Shown here: positions 8,355-19,877 of the stretch, piece after piece | Numbering within the stretch: the stretch's first letter is position 1 | Layout: the number at the start of each line of letters is the position of its first letter | Origin: Cyanophora paradoxa | Taxonomy: Eukaryota; Glaucocystophyceae; Cyanophorales; Cyanophoraceae | DNA length: 64,000 bases | NCBI GenBank assembly: GCA_004431415.1 | Contig: QPMI01000685.1 | Span: forward strand, 17,935 to 81,934 | Direction: 5' to 3' | Notes under the pieces: generated by a model | Seen by the model: only the letters and a program-made list of their open reading frames with translations | Databases searched by the model: none | Told to the model about the DNA's origin: nothing | Translations under genes and position numbers: made by a program

Positions 8355-11300
8355 TCAGCGGGGCCGGAAGAGCCAGAGGAGGAGGAGGAGGACGGGGGCC
8401 GCCACGGGCGCCGCCCGCACCGCCGCCGACGCCACCGCGCTCTGCTCGCCCCGAGCCGCGTGAGTAGAGAGCAGAGAGCGGAGAAGAGGGAGGGGATGGG
8501 AGGTTCTGGAAGGCAAGGGGCGGGGGGGCGGACATGGAAGACGGCCCAGGCGACGCGGTCCTTGAGCGCCGCGTCCAGCTCCGTCGACCTGCGCCCCGGC
8601 CCCGGCCCCCTCGCCTCGGCGCGGGGCGGGCGGGGGCAGGGGGGCTCCAGCGGCTCGGAGGGGGCGGACCAGGCGGCGGCGACTCCGGAGGAGAAGGCGC
8701 GGGTGCCGTCCCGCGAGAGCGCCCGCCCGATCGCCTCCACCACGGGGCCCACCTGCGCCCCCGCGCCGGTTGAGACCGGTCAAAGAAGGCTGCGGCAGCG
8801 CCTGGGGCCTAGCGCCTCGAAGCTTTCGAGAGCCGACTCGAGCGCCTCGCCCCCCGCGCCTGGCCTCCCTGGCGGCGGGGCGCACGTCGGCGGGGCGGCC
8901 GTTGATCTCCTCCGAGTTGACGCGGACCCACTCGTCGGGGCGCACCTGCCGCCCCCGCGTGAGGGCCCCGCAGGGCGCAGGGCAGCGAGCGAGCGGGGGA
9001 GGGCACCCCGAGGTGGCGCTCGAGGGCGTGCAGCTTCACGGGGAGGCCCGCCCTGCGCCCCGCCCCCGCCCCTCAGAATTGTCTCGTTTTGGCCCCCGCC
9101 GCTCGGCCGGAGAGCTTGGGAAGGCGCGCCTCTGGTCGACGGAGAAGACGTTGGTGAGGACGGGGAGGACGGGGACTCCGGCCGCCCGCAGCTCCGCCAG
9201 CAGGCCCCGCACCTGCCGCCCCGCGTTGGACGGGGCGGGGCCGGCGGCGGGGGCCCGGGCGGGGCGGGGCGGACGGCGGGGGCCTGTCGGGCCCGTCTCC
9301 GGCGGGGAGGAGGGAGGAGAGGGGCGAGACGCAGAAGAGCGCGAGATCCGGCCTGCCCCCGCCCCCGCCGCGGTCAGAGAGGGGGAGAACAAGGGCGGGG
9401 CGGGGCGGGGCGGGGCGGGCCGGCGGTAGCCCGGGGCGGCGGCGTCGTCGGGCCCGGCGAGGAAGTCGCGCCGGAAGGCCGCCACCTCCTCCGCAGTGTA
9501 CCGCTCCTGCCCCGCACCGCCAGGCCCGGCCCGGCGTTGGGAGGGGCGGGGCACCCGGGGCGGGGCGGGGCGGGGCGGGGCGGGCGGACGAGGCCGTTGC
9601 GGTCGAGGAGCTCGAGGAAGCCGAAGCGCACGACGCCCTCCCCGCTCCTGCCCGGAGGAGAAGTTAGAGGGGGGAGGCGGGCCAGGCGGGGAGGGGGCGG
9701 GGGGGGGGGGGGGGGGGGGGGGCGGGGGCGGGCGCCTGCGGTTGGGCACGAGGTGCGTCTGCTCGGGGAGCGCCGCCGCCGCCGCCGCCGCCAAGGAGCC
9801 GGGCGGCGACCCCGCCTTCCCCTGCTGCAGCACCCGCTGCCCGAGGGCGTCAGGCCCGTCCCGGGCGAGGGAGGGGGAGGGGCCGGGGCGCGCCTGGGCG
9901 ACGGCGCGGACGAGGGTGGTCTTGCCGCTGCCCGTCGGCCCGAGGAGGAGCACGCGCGCGAAGAGCACCACCGCGGGGGCCTGCGCCGGCGAGGCTGAGG
10001 CTGAGGGGCGGGGGAGGGAGGGAGGGAGCGGGGCGGGCCTCGACGCAGTAGAAGTCGGAGAAGAGGCGGAGCTCGGCGTGCGTCTCCCCGCACCGCGTCC
10101 CCGGCCGCTCGAACGCAGCCGCCAGCGTCCCCTGCCCGCGCCTCAGCGCCAGGCGGCGGGGAGGGTGGGGAAGCGCCGCACCGGGGCCTGATCGGGGGGC
10201 GCCGGCCTCCCCTTCGGCTTGGCCGCGGGGGGATCCTTCGGCAAAGGGGCGCGCAGCGGCGCCCACGAGAGCTCCTTCGCCGTGTACGTCACCTGCTCGT
10301 ACCTGTACCCCCCGTCGGATGGCGGCCGAGAAGAAGCGCAACGCGGGGGGTACCGGAGCTCGGCGGCGGTGACGGTGTAGAGATTCGGGCCGCTGGCCTT
10401 GAAGACGAGCTGGGGTACAACGATTCGGGGGGGGAAGAGGGGAGGGGTACGGGGGGCCTGCGGGGGGCGGACCTGGCCGGTGAGGCCCTCGACGGCGCCG
10501 AAGCAGCCGGGGGGCGAGTCGGAGGGGGGGGAGAAGCCGTGGGGCGAGGCGTCGCGGTCGGCGAGGGCGGGCCGCGGGGCGTGGGGCGAGGCGGGGGAGA
10601 CGGCGGGCCGCGGGGCGATGTCCGAGGGCGCGTTGAACGTCGAGTAGGGCGGGGCCGGCCACGCGTACGAGTACCCCGCCGTGAGACTGCCCGCCCCGTC
10701 GGCCCCGAGCCGCTTTTCTTCGAATTGGGCAGGGGGGTACGGCGGCACCGGTGGAGGAGGAGCACGTAGTTGTCGACGGAGTGGCGGGCGTACAGCTCCC
10801 CAAAGGGCGCGAGCTGCGGAAAGGCTGATGGGGGGGGGAAGGGGAGGACGGGGGTACGCCGCCGCGCACGTGGTGCCCGCGGATTTTAGAGTCGAAGTGC
10901 GCCGCGTCGACGACACGCAGCTCGACGGGTACGTTCGCCCGCGCCTGCGGCGGCGGAAAAAATGAGCGGGGTATCAGTTGGCGGGGGTCGGGGTAAGCGT
11001 CTACCGCGTTGGCCGCGGCGCTTGCGGCGGCGGGCCTGCGCGAGGCCGGTCAGACAGGGGGGTGCCGGCTGCCTCGGGTGGGGGCGGGGGTACGGTTTCT
11101 CTGGCGTAGGGCTGGCGCTCTTGCTGTCCTCAATGACCTGCAGGGGGAAGCCCTGAGATCTCCTGGCCCTTGGGCGGGCGAGCGCGCCGGGGGCTACGTG
11201 CGCGCCCACATGCGGGAGAGGGGCCGGTAGGAGAGGTCGTCGGGGCGGAGGAAGCCGAGCAGCAGCTTGTCCGCCGGCCGGGGCGCCCACCCCGCGACGC

Positions 11301-12955
11301 CGCCCGGCCCCGACCCCGCCTGCGCGGCGCGCCTCGTCGGCGGCGCGCGGAGCGAATCCCACTCGGCAGCTTGCTTCGGGGCACCTGGTGGGGCGGGGAG
11401 TGGGAGACGGGGTGGGCGGGGTGGGCCCCCCCGAAGGCCCCCTTGATCAGCATCTGCACGAAGGGCACGATGTCGTTGTCCGCCACGAAGGGGTACACGT
11501 GCTGCACGGCGAAATCAGGGGGGAGGGGGGGGGGGGGGCGAGGGGTGGGGAAGGCGGGCCTGGTGCCAGGGGAAGCGGGCGGCGAGGTGGGCCCCGCGAA
11601 CTGCGGCTGCCCGAAGGTGAAGCAGCGTGCCGTCCCGCCACCGTCCGCCACGGCCCGCCCTCCTGCGACCCGCGGGGCTCGGAGGGGGGGGCGGGGTCCG
11701 GGGGGGCGGGCGGGCTGCCTCGGGCTCCCGCTCGGCGGTGAGGAGGATGCGGGCGAGGACGAGGCACGCCACCGCCCCGCCCATCGAGTGCCCTGCGGCC
11801 CCGCCGCCCGCCGCCCCGCCGCCCCGCCCGCTCAGCGCCCTCGCCGAAGAGAAGGGGCGGGGGCGCGGGGCGGGACCGCAGAGGACGAGGCGCTTGCAGA
11901 GGCGGGCGGCGGTCTCCACGATCGCCCGCACCGGCACCCGCTGCGCCCGCGACAGGAACCCTGCCCCGCGTGAGGCCCCTCCCGCCCCGCCCCGCTTGGA
12001 GGGCCCCCGGCGGACCCTGCGGCGGCCCGTCAGGGGCGGGCGGGGCGCCGCGGGGCGGGGGGCGGGGGCGCCCCCGGGGCGGACCTTGTGGACGACGCCC
12101 AAGTCGGGGTCGCTGACGGCGTCCGCGGTGAAGTTCACCGCCCAGTCCCGCGGCTCCTGGCTCCCCCTGCGCCACGCCCCGGCTCGGGGGCGAGGGCGCG
12201 AGCGCCGGCGGCCGGCGCCGCGCACCGGAAGGCGACGTAGAGGGTCGACTCGTCCTCCGCCCTGCGCCCGCCCCCGGCGTCACGGCGCCCGCGATCCGCC
12301 CGGCGCGGAGCAGGGCGCGCCAGAGGGACGGCTGGAACGCGTGCGGCAGCGTCCTCTGGATCCGCGCGAAGGGGACGGGCTCGCCCCGCTCCATCACCCG
12401 CCCCTGCGCCGCCGGCGCCGCGCCCCCGCGTCAGCGAGCGCCGCACGCCGAGTACGCTCCCGTCGCGGCGGCCGGCGGCGGCGGCGGCAGCAGGCGGCGG
12501 CGGAGGACCTCCAAGATGCGGAGCGCATCCGCGCAGGCTCGATCGTCGTCAAAGTAGACCGCTGAGCTGAGGTGGATCGAGCCGTAGAGCTGACGAAGAA
12601 GCTCCGCGTCGACCGGGATGCGCAAGTGGACGCACAGCGCCTCGAGCGCGTTGGCTTGCGCATCTGCGGTCGCTCGCTCGGCTCGTGGCGGCGTTGGAGC
12701 GCGCCAGCCTCGCGCACCTCTGCTCGGCCCACCTCCCATCCTCGGCGGCCAGCGCGAGCTCCGGCGCGAGATGGTCGGTCGGGGTACGCCGAAGCGGCGC
12801 AAGTTGGCAAGTGAGGACGATGTCGACGGCATTTTTGAGTGTCGCGCCGACGTCGACGGCCCAGCGCCGCGCCCCGGCATGCTCCTCCGCCGTGGCCCGC
12901 CCTGCGACCCTCGGCGCGTCTCGGCGTTCGGCGCGGTGCGGCGCGGCCTCGTCAT
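8355..12955 (-). CDS. Lipase class 3 - P-loop NTPase fusion protein with C-terminal membrane tail
   Basis: One long minus-strand gene with many short introns. The N-terminal part includes ALCVHLRIPVDAELLRQLYG and a helical region. The class-3 lipase domain shows GHSMGGAVACLVLARILL (GxSxG nucleophile elbow), CFTFGQPQFAG and VADNDIVPFVQMLIKGAFGG, followed by LGFLRPDDLSYRPLPHVGAHV. A middle region carries VVDAAHFDSKIRGHH and HSVDNYVLLLHR. Near 9,970-9,900 a Walker A motif appears (RVLLLGPTGSGKTTLVRAVA), then ERYTAEEVAAFRRDFLAG and VLPVLTNVFSVDQR, a position where GTPases carry a base-specificity motif. The last exon ends VAAPVLLLLLWLFRPR, a tail-anchor-like helix, with a stop at 8355. I recall large plant class-3 lipases that also carry a P-loop domain; membership is inference. 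The start is uncertain: ATG 12955 lies 12 bp from the divergent PAP gene start, and the best coding frame just downstream lacks an ATG. Confidence 0.8.
9699..9722 (-). repeat. Poly-C tract on the sense strand (24 nt) in an intron
   Basis: Twenty-four G on the plus strand, which is 24 C in the sense of the minus-strand lipase/NTPase gene. It lies between coding exons of that gene. Confidence 0.95.
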
Positions 12956-12967
12956 CCGTCTTCGGCT

Positions 12968-14376
12968 ATGAATCTACCTGCAATATGCGGTCTTTCGAAC
13001 CTGCCAGACCGGCGGCGAGGGCGCCGCCGTCCTGGGCGGCGCGCGCGGACGCGTCGCCAGGCCTCGCCGTGCGCGAATGCACGTCGCCCGACTGCAAGCA
13101 TCGCTCGTGACCTGGCGCCCCTGCAGGTGGACAATGCGATGGAGGCGGTGCGCAAGGAGCGGAAGCTGAAGCTGCTGCTCGCCGTTAGCGCCTCGAACCG
13201 CGGCCAGCTGACGACGCCCGAGGAGCGGTGCGCCACCGCGTTCGGCCGCCCGGGGCAGCGCTTCCGCGCGCGGCCCACCGCCGCCGCCGCCAGCGCGCAG
13301 ATCGAGGCGCTCATCGGGTCGCTGGAGGAGGCCACGCCGCACCCCGCGCCCCTCACCACGGGGCTCGGCGACCTCAGTGCGCCCCGCAGCTTCCACGGAA
13401 CGATGAGGGGGGCGCTGATGGCCGGCGCAGACGGCAGCTGGCGCCTCCTGTGGAGCACGGCGGGGGAGATCCGCCGTGCGGCCGTACCCCCTCCCCACTC
13501 CGCAGGCCTCCCCGACCCCTTGGACACCAACCGTCCCCTCCATCCCGCCGCGCAGGACTTCTCTCCCTCCCCCTCACCCTCGGCTCCGTGTACCAGGTCC
13601 GCGTACCCCCCCCCCCCGGGCCCTCTTCTGCCCCGCCGTCCTGTACCCCTGAGGGCAGCCATACCCCCTCCAGAACGTGAACGTGTCGTCGGGCTCCTTC
13701 GAGAACGTGGCGTACCTGTCGGTGCGGATGTACCCGCGCGCCCCGGATCCGGTACCCCCGACCGCTTCCGATTCCGTTGCGACCCCTGGCAGGCGGGACC
13801 CCTCGCCCGCGGCTTCGTTCGCGTCAAAGCGACCTTCTCGGCGGAGACCGACGTGCGCCCTGTAACCCTCCAGAAAGTGCGGGCGTCCCTCAGAACCGCA
13901 CGTACCCCCGCAGAGGATCATTCGCGTGAAGTTCACGGAGCGCCAGTACATCGCCGAGAGCTTCCTCGGTGCCCCCTCTCCTCGCTTCCTTCGTTCGCTT
14001 CTCTGCGCCGCGAACGCACGGCGGGGCCAGGGCTGCCGGCGCCGGCGGGCAGCGACGGGGGCGAGTTCATGCTGGGGAGCCAGGTGGGTGGGGGGAGCAG
14101 GCGGGGCGCCGGCCGCTGGGCGGGGGCGCCCTGGGGCTCAGCCTAGCCTGGGCGCGCAGGCCAACCCCGGCGGGGGCACCCTGGAGGTGACCTACCTCGA
14201 CGCCGACATGCGCATCGGTGCCCGCGCCCGCCGGCGCCCCTCCTCGTCCCCGCGCGCAGTGCCTTTCGGCCCCTCGCCGGCCGCTGACGCGGGCCCCGGG
14301 CGCCACAGGGCGGGGGGGCGAGGGGAGCCTCTTCGTGCTCACCAAGGCGGGCGCCCAGCAGCCCCCGGAGCCTTAG
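12968..14376 (+). CDS. Plastid lipid-associated protein (PAP/fibrillin) family
   Basis: Fibrillins bind lipids at plastoglobules and thylakoids. From ATG 12968 the frame gives a basic, Arg-rich N-terminus (MNLPAICGLSNL), a possible plastid-targeting region. Then come EAVRKERKLKLLLAVSASNRG and AQIEALIGSLEEATPHPAP, matching the fibrillin start 'tnRG ... IexLExxnPtPxP', and GSWRLLWSTAGEIRR (GxWxLxYtTs). Later exons carry QNVNVSSGSFENVAYL, VRVKATFSAETDVRP, RVKFTERQYIAESFLG, GGTLEVTYLDADMRIGR and SLFVLTKAGAQQPPEP before TAG at 14374-14376. TYLDxDxRIxR ... GSLFVL is the diagnostic end of the domain. Introns contain many GTACCCC motifs (13482, 13604, 13644, 13752, 13900). The gene shows that the organism has, or had, a plastid. 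Confidence 0.9.
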
Positions 14377-15449
14377 CAAGGCCTCCGACCAGCGACTGTG
14401 CCGCCGCCACCCGCTTCCGGAGCGCCCGGCGGCCGCGCGTCGGCCCCCGCGCCCCGGGCCGGCCTCCGACATGGTCCATAGGCTACAGCTGCTGCCCGGG
14501 GCGCGGCCCTAGGGGCCTAGGGCCTATTTAGCTAGGCCCCTGGGGCCTTAGCTAGCCTCTCAGGCTATGCCTAGCCGCCTATAGCCAGAGGCGGCTTAGG
14601 CAGGCTAAGGCAGCTGGGCCGCCTGCCAGGCTGGGACAGCCTGGGACTCAGGCTGGGAGCCGCTGAGCCTGCAGCTGGGAATCGAACAGCCTAACAGGGC
14701 CTCTCATCTGAAGATTTAGATCTACCTGGGTAAACCGATATCGATCGCGGCGTCGATCATCGCGCTGCGTGATCGACTACTAGTAGACTATAGCTAGTAG
14801 CAGACTATACTAGCAGTCTAGCACTGCGTCACGGCGTCACATATCCATGCAGATTCGCTGCAAGCTCACCCTGAGCTTACCAAGTTGGGGCTCGGAGCCT
14901 GGAGGGCCAGTGGAGGCCCTGGATGGCCGGAAAAAAACTGCAAGTAGGGAATCTAGGGATCGCGGCGGGTTACCGCGGGTATATGCGTCTTGCCGCCGTC
15001 GTCTGCCGTCGTCCGCGCGTCCATGATCCGGATCCATCCCGCGCGCGCGCCGCGCGGCCGAGCTCCCTGAAGCTATGAGCCTATGACACGTACTTTCTAC
15101 ACATACGCACACTCGACGCATCGCTGAGCGCACGCGTCCAGCGCTTCATGCAAGCCTTGAAGAGGCGCTTGCGATTTCAACCTCCGGCGGTTGCTTGCGT
15201 ACGGTGCGGTCCACGCGTCGCATTATCTCCATCAGTTTCAACGCCGTCTTTCTTGCAGATGATGCGATAGCACCGGATCTGGGCGCGCTCGGAGCGGGGA
15301 TCTGGGCCAGAACTACAGTTCTCTACCCAGTGAATCGGCGTCTGTGAGGGCCCCGCTTTGCGAGAACTCGCTGAGGAGGCGGGAGACTCGCTCGAGTTCC
15401 TTATCGTCGATCGGCGAGCTCGTCGCGCTGCCAGCAGGCGGCCGCCCGT
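14377..15449. other. Intergenic region with CCTAGG-rich degenerate repeats and palindromes
   Basis: Downstream of the PAP gene, 14505-14700 is built of short overlapping words (GGGCCTAGGG, GGCTAGG, TAGCTAGC, CTAAGGC, GGCTGGGA) with partial inverted symmetry at about 14511-14560. Then 14720-14830 has clustered palindromes (CGATATCGATCG, ACTAGTAGACTA). The rest, to the CLASP-like gene, shows no gene I can support. Confidence 0.5.
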
Positions 15450-17605
15450 ATGGATTCGGCTCCCGTGCGCGGATCTTCAAGCGTGGGTCACGCGCGAACC
15501 TCACGCCTCGCGCTGCAGCACTCCGAGGCGCCGATGGATGCGGATGGGCTGGAGGCGCTCGCTCGGACGCTGTCCGACAAGAAGGTCTGCCGGCAGCGCG
15601 CCCCTTCACCCACGCCGCCCCCGCTCACGCGCAGCAGGCGGACTGGGAGAGGAGGAGGGACGCCTGCCGGGCGCTGTCGCATCTGTCGGCGTCGGGCGCG
15701 CCGTCTGACCAGCAGCTGCTCTCGGAGAACGCGCGGGCGGTCGGATCGGCGCTGGCGGTCGCTCTGGCGGACCTCCGCTCGTCGGTCGTGCTCGAGGCTG
15801 CTCAGAGTGCGCCCCTCCGCCCTCGAATCGCGCTGCCGACCGCCGCCGACGATCGCGGCGCGCAGCGGTCGCCGCCGTCTTCCGGGGGCCGGAGGGCGAG
15901 CCCGGGGGCCGCCTGGCGCCGGCCCTCGTGCGCACGGCCGCCGACGTCGTCATCCCCGCCCTCCTCAAGCAGGCACGCCCGCCCCGCCGCCGGCCGCCCC
16001 GGCGTGTCGCTCACCGGCGCCCCGGGGCGGCAGGCCTGCTCGGGGAACAGCGTCATCGCCGGCATCTGCACCCGCGCCCTCGAGAGCCTCATCAGCCGCT
16101 GCCACGACTGCCGCCTCCTCAGCCGCCTCTGCGACTCGGGCGGGGACGGGGTGCGCGGGAGCGAGCCGCCTCCGCCGGCGGCCGCGGCGTAACCCCGGCC
16201 CCGCAGAGGAGCGACATCCTGCAGCTCTGCATCGTCGAGAACGTCGTCGTCGCCCTCCGCTGCTTCCCACAGACCGGTGCCCCCCGCGAGCCGCCCCCCG
16301 CAGCCCCCGCGCCCTCGCTGACCGGGGGGCGGCGGGGGGGCAGAGCTGGTGAAGGCGGGGGACGTGCTCGAGGCGGCGGTGCGGCGGGCGCTCGGCGACC
16401 CGTCGGCGCCCGTCCGCACCACCGCCCGCGTCGCCTACGGCTACCTCCTCAAGCACCTCCCCGAGCGCGCCAGGAGGCACGCACGACCCCCCGCCCGCCC
16501 CCGAGCCCCGCCGGCCCCGTCCCCGTCCCCGCTGACGTGCGCGCAGGGTCTTCGGCTCGTCGGACGCGCCGCTGCAGAAGCTGCTGGCGGCGGTGCGGCC
16601 CGGGGATTTGCCGGACGGGCTCGCGGCGGCCGGCCCGGGCCTCCCCGCCGCGAGCCTCGCCCTCTCGGGGGTCTCCCTGGGCTCGCCCCTCGCCTCCACC
16701 CGCCGCCGCCGCGCCCCCGTCTGCCTCTCGCCGACCCCCGAGGCTGCCCCCGAGCCCGTCCCCTCCCTCTCCAGCCCCTCCCGCTCCCGCACCCTCCGCC
16801 GCGGCCCCGGCGCCGGGGTCGAGCGGCCGACGACGGACCGGCCGGGGCCGCACCAGCGGGGGGAGCCGCCCGTGGTGCGCGACCGTGGGGCCGTCCGCTC
16901 GGACCCGGGCCTGCTCTCCCGCGCCCGCCGCGGCGTCCTCGAGGGGGTCGCCATCCCCGCCGAGCACCGTGCGCGCCCTGCCTGCCCCGCACGCTTCCTC
17001 GCCCTCCGCCGTGCCCCCTGACGGCGTGGCCTCTCAGGGAGCGACGCGTTCCCGCCCCTCGTCACCCCCCGCTGGGAGGCCCCCGCCCCGCTCGCCCCGC
17101 ACGCCCCCTCCGAGCCCTTCTCGCCCCCCCGGCCCTCTCCGCGCGCCGCCGCGCCGACGCGAGGGCGTACCCCGAGCCGCTGGGCCCGCCCTCGCCCAAG
17201 GAGGAGTCCCCCGCGCCGACGCCGGCGCGCATGGCCGGCGCCAACCGCGCCCGCCGCCGCGTCGGCGAGCCCGAGTGGACGTCGACACCGGGGTGCGCTT
17301 GGGCCCGGCCCCCGCCTGCTGCTCTTGTGCGCCCCGATGCTGACCCGGGGGCGGCGCAGCTCGCGCGCCGGCTCGGCGTGGTGGGAGAGCCCGGCGGGCA
17401 CGCCGGCGGCGGCCGCGGCGCAGGGCGCGGGAGGCCGCGGGAGCTGGCGCCCGTGCCCCTCCCCATGCCCTGGGACGCCGACTGGCCCGAGGCGAGCCCG
17501 GCGAGGGCCCGGGAGGCGCCCGGCGGCTGGCGCCTGGTGCCCCACCCGCCGCCGCCCGGCCCGCCCCGCACGCACACCCTCGTCGCCATCGGCATCGCAA
17601 GCTGA
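15450..17605 (+). CDS. CLASP-like microtubule-associated protein
   Basis: CLASP proteins bind microtubule plus ends and promote rescue through TOG domains. Exons give MDADGLEALARTLSDKK, then DWERRRDACRALSHLSASGA, SALAVALADLRSSVVLEAAQ, RTAADVVIPALLKQ, NSVIAGICTRALESLISRCH, SDILQLCIVENVVVALRCFP and VRTTARVAYGYLLKHLPERA, then VFGSSDAPLQKLLAAV. This alternation of HEAT-type helices beginning with 'DWExR' and a 'dlRSxVvxeAc' helix is the CLASP N-terminal (TOG) domain. The C-terminal 300 or so residues are Pro/Ala/Arg-rich and of low complexity. The stop is TGA 17603-17605. An in-frame ATG at 15450 gives the longest form; ATG 15534 (MDADGL) is equally possible. Only one TOG-like block is evident, fewer than in animal CLASPs. 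Confidence 0.82.
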
Positions 17606-18516
17606 CGCCTCGGACGCGCTTCGTCCCTCTTCTTTGAATTCCTGCGTTTGCTTCTTGGAGTCTCCATTTTTGCAGGACGATCCGGGTTTCTTTTTGTTCT
17701 TGGGGTTTTTCTATGCTCGATATGAGTGTTTGTGAGTGACATATCGCAGACTTATTAGTATGCAGTGCGGACACGCGGACACTGACTCTCATATGCAGTT
17801 CTAGTCTATCTTTTTCATCCATGTCACATACTATAAATACCTACGGGCCCCAGGGCTTTATTCAATAATTAAGTGCTATCGATTCAGATGCATATGTGCT
17901 CGCTGAGTCATTTATCAACAAGGAAGTAGGATCTGCCGACGATATCAGTGGTACTGGTAGTACTAGTGTACATAAAAACATAAAAATCCTTTTGGTAACG
18001 ACTTCGAAGAATTGGCAGCATGCCGACGTCGACGACCGCAAGGCCTACTAGGCTAGGCCGCGCCTAGCTAAAGGAAATGATCATGAATATTCGAATTTGA
18101 CGACTCCGGACAGATCCAGATTTGAGCTCGAGTTTGATCGAGCCTCGGAGGCTCTCTCGAGCTCTAGATCTGATCATGATCATGAGAGGGGCCGCGGTCG
18201 CGGGCCCGGCCCGGGCCGCCCGGCCCCGGAATTCGAACGTTATATATAATTAACGTTAACGCAAACGCATTCGAATTCGAACGCGAGCCGGCGCCGCCAG
18301 CTGCAGGCCGGCCGCGGTCGCGCCGCGCCGTGCGCATGCCGGAAGCCCGCGCGCGGCCGCGCGCGCCGGTGCCGGCCGTGGCCGGCGCCATGGGGCGGTA
18401 GTGCACGTGCTTGCAGGGAGGTTGGGAGGGGTGGGGGGGGGGGGCGCTTGGGCGGGTACGTAGTGAAATTAAGCGAAGGCTGGCTCGATGAGTTTCCTGG
18501 ATACCTGGCTGGTTCG
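17606..18516. other. AT-richer, palindrome-rich spacer
   Basis: Follows the CLASP-like gene. T-rich DNA at 17610-17720 probably holds its 3' UTR. From 17870 the sequence is crowded with short perfect palindromes (ATGCATAT, ACTAGT, GAGCTC, GATCATGATCATG at about 18172-18184, TTCGAATTCGAA at about 18269-18282). No coding capacity seen. Confidence 0.5.
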
Positions 18517-19737
18517 ATGTCGACGCGCGTGCACTGCTCTCTCTCCACTGAGACGAGTTGCGTAGAACCAGGCGTCGACCCAGATCTGGCTCCTCGTCGC
18601 ATTAGCGTTCCTGGTTCGAAAGTGCTTCCAGAGGAGGCGGCGCGTGAATGCAGCCGAGGAGGCAGAGAAGCTGCTGGCGGCGCTGACGGCGAGCGGCAAA
18701 TCTGAGGAGATCCAAGGCGCCATCGACGCGCTCGAGCAGTCCGACGACTTTGACGGCGTGGAGCAGGCACGCGAGTTTGCTTTAGCTATTGTAGACGCTG
18801 TTCATCGCTAGCAGGTTTGTGCCCGCGTCGGAGAGCGGCTGGAGGACGTGACGCGGAAGCTCGACGGCGACGATGCTGACAAGTGCGTTTTGCGTCATTC
18901 GATGCCGCTGGCGTTGATCGCGGCGCGCCCGACCGACAGAATGGACGCCTGCCACACCCTAGCCTTCATTCTGCAGCTCCGCCGCGTGCAGAAGCGCCTG
19001 CTGGCGGTGCGCGCTCGAAAGCAACCCCCAGCGCGCTTAGCTTCACGTCACGCGCTCCCGGAGCTCAAGTGTAGAGCTCTAGCCGGAGGCTTAGATGGCA
19101 CTCTAGACTAAAAAAAGTGCGGGCCTGGCCCTCCGGATACCGCCCTCACGCCGCGCCGCAGATGCCCTCTGCGATCGCAAAGGTCTCCGAGCTGCTCGAG
19201 AAGGAATCTCCGCCCGGCATCCAGGAGCGCGCCATGGCCGTGCTGGTGCGTACCCTCCGGCGCCCCTCGTACGTATACCCCGACCGCTTATGCGGTACCC
19301 CAGAACGCGGTGCTGGACGCGGCGAAGTTTGAGGACGTCACGCGGATGCGAGAGGCCGGAGTGGACAAGCGCGTCGCCCGGCTCGCCCTCAGCGTTCAGG
19401 CGCGCTGTACCCCCCAGGGCTTGCGTGTACCCCCTCACGCCCCTCGCAGGAGGTCCGCGGCAAGTCGGAGCTGCGCAAGCTCACGGAGCGGTGCGCGGCG
19501 CTCGCGATTCCATCGCATCCGCCCAGGCCGGAGCCGAGCCCGCCCGGCAGGTACATGACCACCCTTCTGGACATTATGGAAGAGGAGAAGCAGAAGGGGG
19601 AGAAGAAGGCGCGGAGGCGGGCCGGCGCGGCGGGGGCCGGCGCGGATGGCGCGGCGGACGCCATCAAGGAGGGGCAGGCGCCGGCGGCGAAGGCCGAGGA
19701 CGACGTCGACGTGGCCGGCAAGGAGAAAGGCCAGTAG
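18517..19737 (+). CDS. Unidentified single-pass membrane protein with helical cytosolic/lumenal region
   Basis: Exon 1 is only ATG-TCG-ACG-CGC (18517-18528). It is followed by a GT-AG intron with a good branch site and, in phase, NQASTQIWLLVALAFLVRKC, a transmembrane helix flanked by a basic cluster (QRRRRV). Then come charged helices: EEAEKLLAALTASGKSEEI, a GC-AG intron after GVEQ, VCARVGERLEDVTRKLDG, MDACHTLAFILQLRRVQKRL, AIAKVSELLEKESPPGIQER, NAVLDAAKFEDVTRMREAG and SELRKLTERCAALA, ending with a Lys/Ala-rich tail and TAG at 19735-19737. The helical spacing is reminiscent of armadillo-like proteins, but I recognise no family. Introns near 19250 and 19400 contain paired GTACCCC motifs. It converges with the DUF1810 gene, only 140 bp between stops. 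Confidence 0.72.
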
Positions 19738-19877
19738 GGTTAGAATTCGAAGGACCTGATCCTCTTAGAGTCTTGAAGACTGCGCCCGTGTGTGCGCAAG
19801 CAAAACGTTGACGTGCGCGCGTTCCCTCGTCTTCAGAGGCTGGCCGAGGGAGGGCGGCCGCGGGCGCCGTGCTCGCG

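Noticed and set aside
8460-9998. Long plus-strand open frame of 512 codons
   Set aside because: It is an antisense shadow of the lipase/NTPase gene caused by the GC bias; the minus strand has Walker A, lipase motifs and consistent splice sites.
14680-14705. Minus-strand sequence resembling a tRNA B-box (TGTTCGATTCC)
   Set aside because: The T-stem does not pair over five bases and no A-box or cloverleaf fits upstream.
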